Part shown: positions 57,219-64,000 of the stretch, piece after piece | How the letters are laid out: each line of letters opens with the position of its first letter | Position numbering within the stretch: position 1 is the first letter of the stretch | Assembly: GCF_010183535.1 (NCBI RefSeq) | Contig: NC_071332.1 | Location: 1-64,000, forward strand | Length of the DNA: 64,000 nt | Origin: Caenorhabditis remanei | Lineage: Eukaryota; Nematoda; Chromadorea; Rhabditida; Rhabditidae | Direction: 5' to 3' | Notes under the pieces: generated by a model | Told to the model about the DNA's origin: nothing | The model's input: only the letters and a program-made list of their open reading frames with translations | Databases searched by the model: none | Position numbers and translations under genes: made by a program

Positions 57219-59640
57219 AGTGATTGAAATTTCTGGCCATACTAATTGGAAGTGGCCAAAACTGGGCATTTCCCAGAACTTTTTTTCTAGAAGAGATATT
57301 GACAAACGCTAACTTGCATCTGAACAAGCGTGTTTTGTTTAGTATTTGTGCAAAGTTTCAAGTCATTTGACCCAGGAATCTCTCTGATCGCAGTGATTGA
57401 AGTTTCTGGCCATACTAATTGGAAGTGGCCAAAACTGGGCATTTCCCAGAACTTTTTTTCTAGAAGAAATATTGACAAACGCTAACTTGCATCTGAACAA
57501 GCGTTTTTTGTTTAGTATTTGTGTAAAGTTTCAAGTCATTTGACCCTGGAATCTCTCTGATCGCAGTGATTGAAGTTTCTGGCCATACTAATTGGAAGTG
57601 GCCAAAACTGGGCATTTCCCAGAAACTTTTTTTCTAGAAGAAATATTGACAAACGCTAACTTGCATCTGAACAAGCGTGTTTTGTTTAAATTTGTGCAAA
57701 GTTTCAAGTCATTTGACCCAGGAATCTCTCTGATCGCAGTGATTGAAGTTTCTGGCCATACTAATTGGAAGTGGCCAAAACTGGGCATTTCCCATAACTT
57801 TTTTTAGAAGAGATATTGACAAACGCTAACTTGCATCTGAACAAGCGTGTTTTGTTTAGTATTTGTGCAAAGTTTCAAGTCATTTGACCCAGGAATCTCT
57901 CTGATCGCAGTGATTGAAGTTTCTGGCCATACTAATTGGAAGTGGCCAAAACTGGGCATTTCCCAGAACTTTTTTTCTAGAAGAAATATTGACAAACGCT
58001 AACTTGCATCTGAACAAGCGTTTTTTGTTTAGTATTTGTGCAAAGTTTCAAGTCATTTGACCCTGGAATCTCTCTGATCGCAGTGATTGAAGTTTCTGGC
58101 CATACTAATTGGAAGTGGCCAAAACTGGGCATTTCCCAGAACTTTTTTTCTAGAAGAAATATTGACAAACGCTAACTTGCATCTGAACAAGCGTGTTTTG
58201 TTTAAAATTTGTGCAAAGTTTCAAGTCATTTGACCCAGGAATCTCTCTGATCGCAGTGATTGAAGTTTCTGGCCATACTAATTGGAAGTGGCCAAAACTG
58301 GGCATTTCCCATAACTTTTTTTCTAGAAGAGATATTGACAAACGCTAACTTGCATCTGAACAAGCGTGTTTTGTTTAGTATTTGTGCAAAGTTTCAAGTC
58401 ATTTGACCCAGGAATCTCTCTGATCGCAGTGATTGAAGTTTCTGGCCATACTAATTGGAAGTGGCCAAAACTGGGCATTTCCCAGAACTTTTTTTCTAGA
58501 AGAAATATTGACAAACGCTAACTTGCATCTGAACAAGCGTGTTTTGTTTAGTATTTGTGCAAAGTTTCAAGTCATTTGACCCAGGAATCTCTCTGATCGC
58601 AGTGATTGAAGTTTCTGGCCATACTAATTGGAAGTGGCCAAAACTGGGCATTTCCCAGAACTTTTTTTCTAGAAGAAATATTGACAAACGCTAACTTGCA
58701 TCTGAACAAGCGTTTTTTGTTTAGTATTTGTGTAAAGTTTCAAGTCATTTGACCCTGGAATCTCTCTGATCGCAGTGATTGAAGTTTCTGGCCATACTAA
58801 TTGGAAGTGGCCAAAACTGGGCATTTCCCAGAACTTTTTTTCTAGAAGAAATATTGACAAACGCTAACTTGCATCTGAACAAGCGTGTTTTGTTTAAATT
58901 TGTGCAAAGTTTCAAGTCATTTGACCCAGGAATCTCTCTGATCGCAGTGATTGAAGTTTCTGGCCATACTAATTGGAAGTGGCCAAAACTGGGCATTTCC
59001 CATAACTTTTTTTTAGAAGAGATATTGACAAACGCTAACTTGCATCTGAACAAGCGTGTTTTGTTTAGTATTTGTGCAAAGTTTCAAGTCATTTGACCCA
59101 GGAATCTCTCTGATCGCAGTGATTGAAGTTTCTGGCCATACTAATTGGAAGTGGCCAAAACTGGGCATTTCCCAGAACTTTTTTTCTAGAAGAAATATTG
59201 ACAAACGCTAACTTGCATCTGAACAAGCGTTTTTTGTTTAGTATTTGTGCAAAGTTTCAAGTCATTTGACCCTGGAATCTCTCTGATCGCAGTGATTGAA
59301 GTTTCTGGCCATACTAATTGGAAGTGGCCAAAACTGGGCATTTCCCAGAACTTTTTTTTCTAGAAGAAATATTGACAAACGCTAACTTGCATCTGAACAA
59401 GCGTGTTTTGTTTAAATTTGTGCAAAGTTTCAAGTCATTTGACCCAGGAATCTCTCTGATCGCAGTGATTGAAGTTTCTGGCCATACTAATTGGAAGTGG
59501 CCAAAACTGGGCATTTCCCATAACTTTTTTTCTAGAAGAGATATTGACAAACGCTAACTTGCATCTGAACAAGCGTTTTTTGTTTAGTATTTGTGCAAAG
59601 TTTCAAGTCATTTGACCCAGTAATCTCTCTGATCGCAGTG
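57219..59640 (-). repeat. Satellite A array, inverted orientation
   Basis: Same 173-bp monomer as at 1-14527 but reverse-complemented, about 14 copies. The GATTCCAGGGTC variant appears (as TGACCCTGGAATC) near 57543, 58062, 58753 and 59271, that is every 3 or 4 monomers, a tighter higher-order pattern than in the left array. Open frames within it are repeat-borne and not genes. Confidence 0.95.
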
Positions 59641-62600
59641 ATTGAAGTTTCTGAGTTAGCGTGACTATAGAGGCCAAAACTAAAATTTCCCATACCTTTT
59701 TTCTAGAAGAGCTATCGACAAACGCTAACTTGCATCTGAACAAGCGTGTTTTTTGTAGTATTTGTGCAAAATTTCAAGTCATTTGACCCAGGAATCTCTC
59801 TGATCGCAGTGATTGAAGTTTCTGAGTTAGCGTGACTATAGAGGCCAAAACTGGGCATTTCCCAGAACTTTTTTCTAGAAGAGCTATCGACAAACGCTAA
59901 CTTGCGTCTGAACAAGCGTGTTTTGTTTAGAATTTGTGCGAAGTTTCAAGTCATTTGACCCAGGAATCTCTCTGATCGCAGTGATTGAAGTTTCTGAGTT
60001 AGCGTGACTATAGAGGCCAAAACTAAAAATTTCCCATACCTTTTTTCTAGAAGAGCTATCGACAAACGCTAACTTGCATCTGAACAAGCGTGTTTTTTTT
60101 AGTATTTGTGCAAAATTTCAAGTCATTTGACCCAGGAATCTCTCTGATCGCAGTGATTGAAGTTTCTGAGTTAGCGTGACTATAGAGGCCAAAACTGGGC
60201 ATTTCCCAGAACTTTTTTTCTAGAAGAGCTATCGACAAACGCTAACTTGCATCTGAAGAAGCGTGTTTTGTTTAGTATTTGTGCAAAATTTCAAGTCATT
60301 TGACCCAGGAATCTCTCTGATCGCAGTGATTGAAGTTTCTGAGTTAGCGTGACTATAGAGGCCAAAACTAAAAATTTCCCATACCTTTTTTCTAGAAGAG
60401 CTATCGACAAACGCTAACTTGCATCTGAACAAGCGTGTTTTGTTTAGTATTTGTGCGAAGTTTCAAGTCATTTGACCCAGGAATCTCTCTGATCGCAGTG
60501 ATTGAAGTTTCTGAGTTAGCGTGACTATAGAGGCCAAAACTAAAAATTTCCCATACCTTTTTTCTAGAAGAGCTATCGACAAACGCTAACTTGCATCTGA
60601 ACAAGCGTGTTTTTTTTAGTATTTGTGCAAAATTTCAAGTCATTTGACCCAGGAATCTCTCTGATCGCAGTGATTGAAGTTTCTGAGTTAGCGTGACTAT
60701 AGAGGCCAAAACTAAAAATTTCCCATACCTTTTTTCTAGAAGAGCTATCGACAAACGCTACGTTGCATCTGAACAAGCGTGTTTTGTTTAGTATTTGTGC
60801 GAAGTTTCAAGTCATTTGACCCAGAAATCTCTCTGATCGCAGTGATTGAAGTTTCAGACTAATTGGTAGAGGCCAAAACTGGGCATTTCCCAGAACTTTT
60901 TTTCTAGAAGAGCTATCGACAAACGCTAACTTGCATCTGAAGAAGCGTGTTTTGTTTAGTATTTGTGCAAAATTTCAAGTCATTTGACCCAGGAATCTCT
61001 CTGATCGCAGTGATTGAAGTTTCTGAGTTAGCGTGACTATAGAGGCCAAAACTAAAAATTTCCCATACCTTTTTTCTAGAAGAGCTATCGACAAACGCTA
61101 ACTTGCATCTGAACAAGCGTGTTTTTTTTAGTATTTGTGCAAAATTTCAAGTCATTTGACCCAGGAATCTCTCTGATCGCAGTGATTGAAGTTTCTGAGT
61201 TAGCGTGACTATAGAGGCCAAAACTGGGCATTTCCCAGAACTTTTTTTCTAGAAGAGCTATCGACAAACGCTAACTTGCATCTGAAGAAGCGTGTTTTGT
61301 TTAGTATTTGTGCAAAATTTCAAGTCATTTGACCCAGGAATCTCTCTGATCGCAGTGATTGAAGTTTCTGAGTTAGCGTGACTATAGAGGCCAAAACTAA
61401 AAATTTCCCATACCTTTTTTCTAGAAGAGCTATCGACAAACGCTAACTTGCATCTGAACAAGCGTGTTTTGTTTAGTATTTGTGCGAAGTTTCAAGTCAT
61501 TTGACCCAGGAATCTCTCTGATCGCAGTGATTGAAGTTTCTGAGTTAGCGTGACTATAGAGGCCAAAACTAAAAATTTCCCATACCTTTTTTCTAGAAGA
61601 GCTATCGACAAACGCTAACTTGCATCTGAACAAGCGTGTTTTTTTTAGTATTTGTGCAAAATTTCAAGTCATTTGACCCAGGAATCTCTCTGATCGCAGT
61701 GATTGAAGTTTCTGAGTTAGCGTGACTATAGAGGCCAAAACTAAAAATTTCCCATACCTTTTTTCTAGAAGAGCTATCGACAAACGCTACGTTGCATCTG
61801 AACAAGCGTGTTTTGTTTAGTATTTGTGCGAAGTTTCAAGTCATTTGACCCAGAAATCTCTCTGATCGCAGTGATTGAAGTTTCAGACTAATTGGTAGAG
61901 GCCAAAACTGGGCATTTCCCAGAACTTTTTTTCTAGAAGAGCTATCGACAAACGCTAACTTGCATCTGAAGAAGCGTGTTTTGTTTAGTATTTGTGCAAA
62001 ATTTCAAGTCATTTGACCCAGGAATCTCTCTGATCGCAGTGATTGAAGTTTCTGAGTTAGCGTGACTATAGAGGCCAAAACTAAAAATTTCCCATACCTT
62101 TTTTCTAGAAGAGCTATCGACAAACGCTAACTTGCATCTGAACAAGCGTGTTTTTTTTAGTATTTGTGCAAAATTTCAAGTCATTTGACCCAGGAATCTC
62201 TCTGATCGCAGTGATTGAAGTTTCTGAGTTAGCGTGACTATAGAGGCCAAAACTAAAAATTTCCCATACCTTTTTTCTAGAAGAGCTATCGACAAACGCT
62301 ACGTTGCATCTGAACAAGCGTGTTTTGTTTAGTATTTGTGCGAAGTTTCAAGTCATTTGACCCAGAAATCTCTCTGATCGCAGTGATTGAAGTTTCAGAC
62401 TAATTGGTAGAGGCCAAAACTGGGCATTTCCCAGAACTTTTTTTCTAGAAGAGCTATCGACAAACGCTGACTTGCATCTGAACAAGCGTGTTTTTTTTAG
62501 TATTTGTGCAAAATTTCAAGTCATTTGACCCAGGAATCTCTCTGATCGCAGTGATTGAAGTTTCTGAGTTAGCGTGACTATAGAGGCCAAAACTAAAAAT

Positions 62601-64000
62601 TTCCCATACCTTTTTTCTAGAAGAGCTATCGACAAACGCTAACTTGCATCTGAACAAGCGTGTTTTGTTTAGTATTTGTGCGAAGTTTCAAGTCATTTGA
62701 CCCAGGAATCTCTCTGATCGCAGTGATTGAAGTTTCTGAGTTAGCGTGACTATAGAGGCCAAAACTGGGCATTTCCCAGAACTTTTTTTCTAGAAGAGCT
62801 ATCGACAAACGCTAACTTGCATCTGAAGAAGCGTGTTTTGTTTAGTATTTGTGCAAAATTTCAAGTCATTTGACCCAGGAATCTCTCTGATCGCAGTGAT
62901 TGAAGTTTCTGAGCTAGCGTGACTATAGAGGCCAAAACTAAAAATTTCCCATACCTTTTTTCTAGAAGAGCTATCGACAAACGCTAACTTGCATCTGAAC
63001 AAGCGTGTTTTGTTTAGTATTTGTGCGAAGTTTCAAGTCATTTGACCCAGGAATCTCTCTGATCGCAGTGATTGAAGTTTCTGAGTTAGCGTGACTATAG
63101 AGGCCAAAACTAAAAATTTCCCATACCTTTTTTCTAGAAGAGCTATCGACAAACGCTAACTTGCATCTGAACAAGCGTGTTTTGTTTAGTATTTTTGCTA
63201 AGTGTCAAGTCATTTGACCCAAGAATCTCTCTGATCGCAGTGATTGAAGTTTCTGAGTTAGCGTGACTATAGAGGCCAAAACTAAAAATTTCCCATAACT
63301 TTTTTTCTAGGAGAGCTATCGACAAACGCTACGTTGCATCTGAACAAGCGTGTTTTGTTTAGTATTTGTGCGAAGTTTCAAGTCATTTGACCCAGGAATC
63401 TCTCTGATCGCAGTGATTGAAGTTTCAGTTTAGTTGGTAGAGGCCAAAACTGGGCATTCCCCATAACTTTTTTGCTAGAAGAGCTATCGACAAACGCTAA
63501 CTTGCATCTGAACAAGCGTGTTTTGTTTAGTATTTGTGCAAAATTTCAAGTCATTTGACCCAGGAATCTCTCTGATCGCCGTGATTGAAGTTTCTGAGTT
63601 AGCGTGACTATAGAGGCCAAAACTAAAAATTTCCCATACCTTTTTTCTAGAAGAGCTATCGACAAACGCTAACTTGCATCTGAAGAAGCGTGTTTTGTTT
63701 AGTATTTGTGCAAAATTTCAAGTCATTTGACCCAGGAATCTCTCTGATCGCAGTGATTGAAGTTTCTGAGTTAGCGTGACTATAGAGGCCAAAACTAAAA
63801 ATTTCCCATACCTTTTTTCTAGAAGAGCTATCGACAAACGCTAACTTGCATCTGAAGAAGCGTGTTTTGTTTAGTATTTGTGCAAAATTTCAAGTCATTT
63901 GACCCAGGAATCTCTCTGATCGCAGTGATTGAAGTTTCTGAGTTAGCGTGACTATAGAGGCCAAAACTGGGCATTTCCCAGAACTTTTTTTCTAGAAGAG
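59641..64000 (-). repeat. Satellite A-prime array, 172-bp variant monomer, inverted
   Basis: From ~59650 the segment CTGGCCATACTAATTGGAAGTGG of satellite A is replaced by CTGAGTTAGCGTGACTATAGAGG, and GATATTGACAAACG becomes GCTATCGACAAACG. The rest of the monomer is kept. The replacement creates AGTTAGCGT, the exact complement of ACGCTAACT 59 bases further on in the same monomer, so each such unit has a 9-bp inverted repeat. A minority form (near 60854, 61883, 62395 and, diverged, 63424) has TTTCAGACTAATTGGTAGAGG instead and looks intermediate. The array runs off the end of the window. Confidence 0.93.
59884..61941 (-). repeat. 1029-bp six-monomer higher-order repeat in satellite A-prime
   Basis: Equivalent monomers are displaced by exactly 1029 bp: 60056/61085, 60229/61258, 60401/61430, 60573/61602 and 60913/61942. 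The short intermediate monomer at ~60854 recurs at ~61883. Downstream, a three-monomer step (~512 bp) brings the same intermediate monomer back at ~62395, so the unit changes length after two copies. Confidence 0.85.

Overview
This window is eukaryotic and very probably from a nematode, most likely Caenorhabditis-like. The evidence is short introns of 43-48 nt with TTTTCAG-type acceptors, a BEL/Pao LTR retrotransposon with nematode-style zinc knuckles, and a decayed intron-containing protein-primed (Polinton-like) family-B DNA polymerase. No bacterial gene, rRNA, tRNA or CRISPR array was recognised. About three quarters of the 64 kb is tandem satellite DNA, and the rest is mobile-element DNA. 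I see no conventional host gene with good support.

Layout: (1) 1-14527, satellite A (173-bp monomer) on +. (2) 14528-15646, a 1.1-kb segment (tail of the DNA polymerase pseudogene plus an LTR-like start), then 0.7 kb of unassigned sequence. (3) 16375-26384, satellite B, built from ~116-bp and ~131-bp monomers in a 596-bp five-monomer higher-order repeat that simplifies rightward to 247-bp dimers. (4) 26385-28403, a spacer with a duplicated exon/intron-like module on - and a foldback MITE. (5) 28404-29733, a longer copy of the polymerase pseudogene, interrupted by LTR-like sequence. Its last 1.1 kb is nearly identical to segment 2 and stops exactly at a 100-N gap. (6) 30445-40855, a largely intact BEL/Pao element: an upstream zinc-knuckle ORF, a structured leader, gag, a +1-frame pol (protease, RT, RNase H, integrase, AT-hook tail), a 3' UTR, a polypurine tract and a ~45-bp stub of 3' LTR. 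(7) 40856-57118, satellite C (180-bp monomer). (8) A second 100-N gap. (9) 57219-64000, satellite A again but inverted, changing at ~59.65 kb into variant A-prime with its own 1029-bp higher-order repeat.

The retroelement is the only part that reads as a working system. Gag would form the particle. Pol would cleave the polyprotein, copy the RNA and integrate the cDNA. Two AT-hooks on the integrase tail suggest a preference for AT-rich chromatin such as the surrounding satellites. The most unexpected signal is the heptamer CCCCAGC. I count 25 occurrences between 30571 and 40666, all on the sense strand, in coding (several frames) and non-coding parts alike, and none in the adjacent non-element DNA. 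This looks like a nucleic-acid-level signal of the element and is the best candidate for something undescribed.

Much of this is repeat-rich assembly with two placeholder gaps, so the satellite inversion and the 1.1-kb duplication need long-read confirmation.
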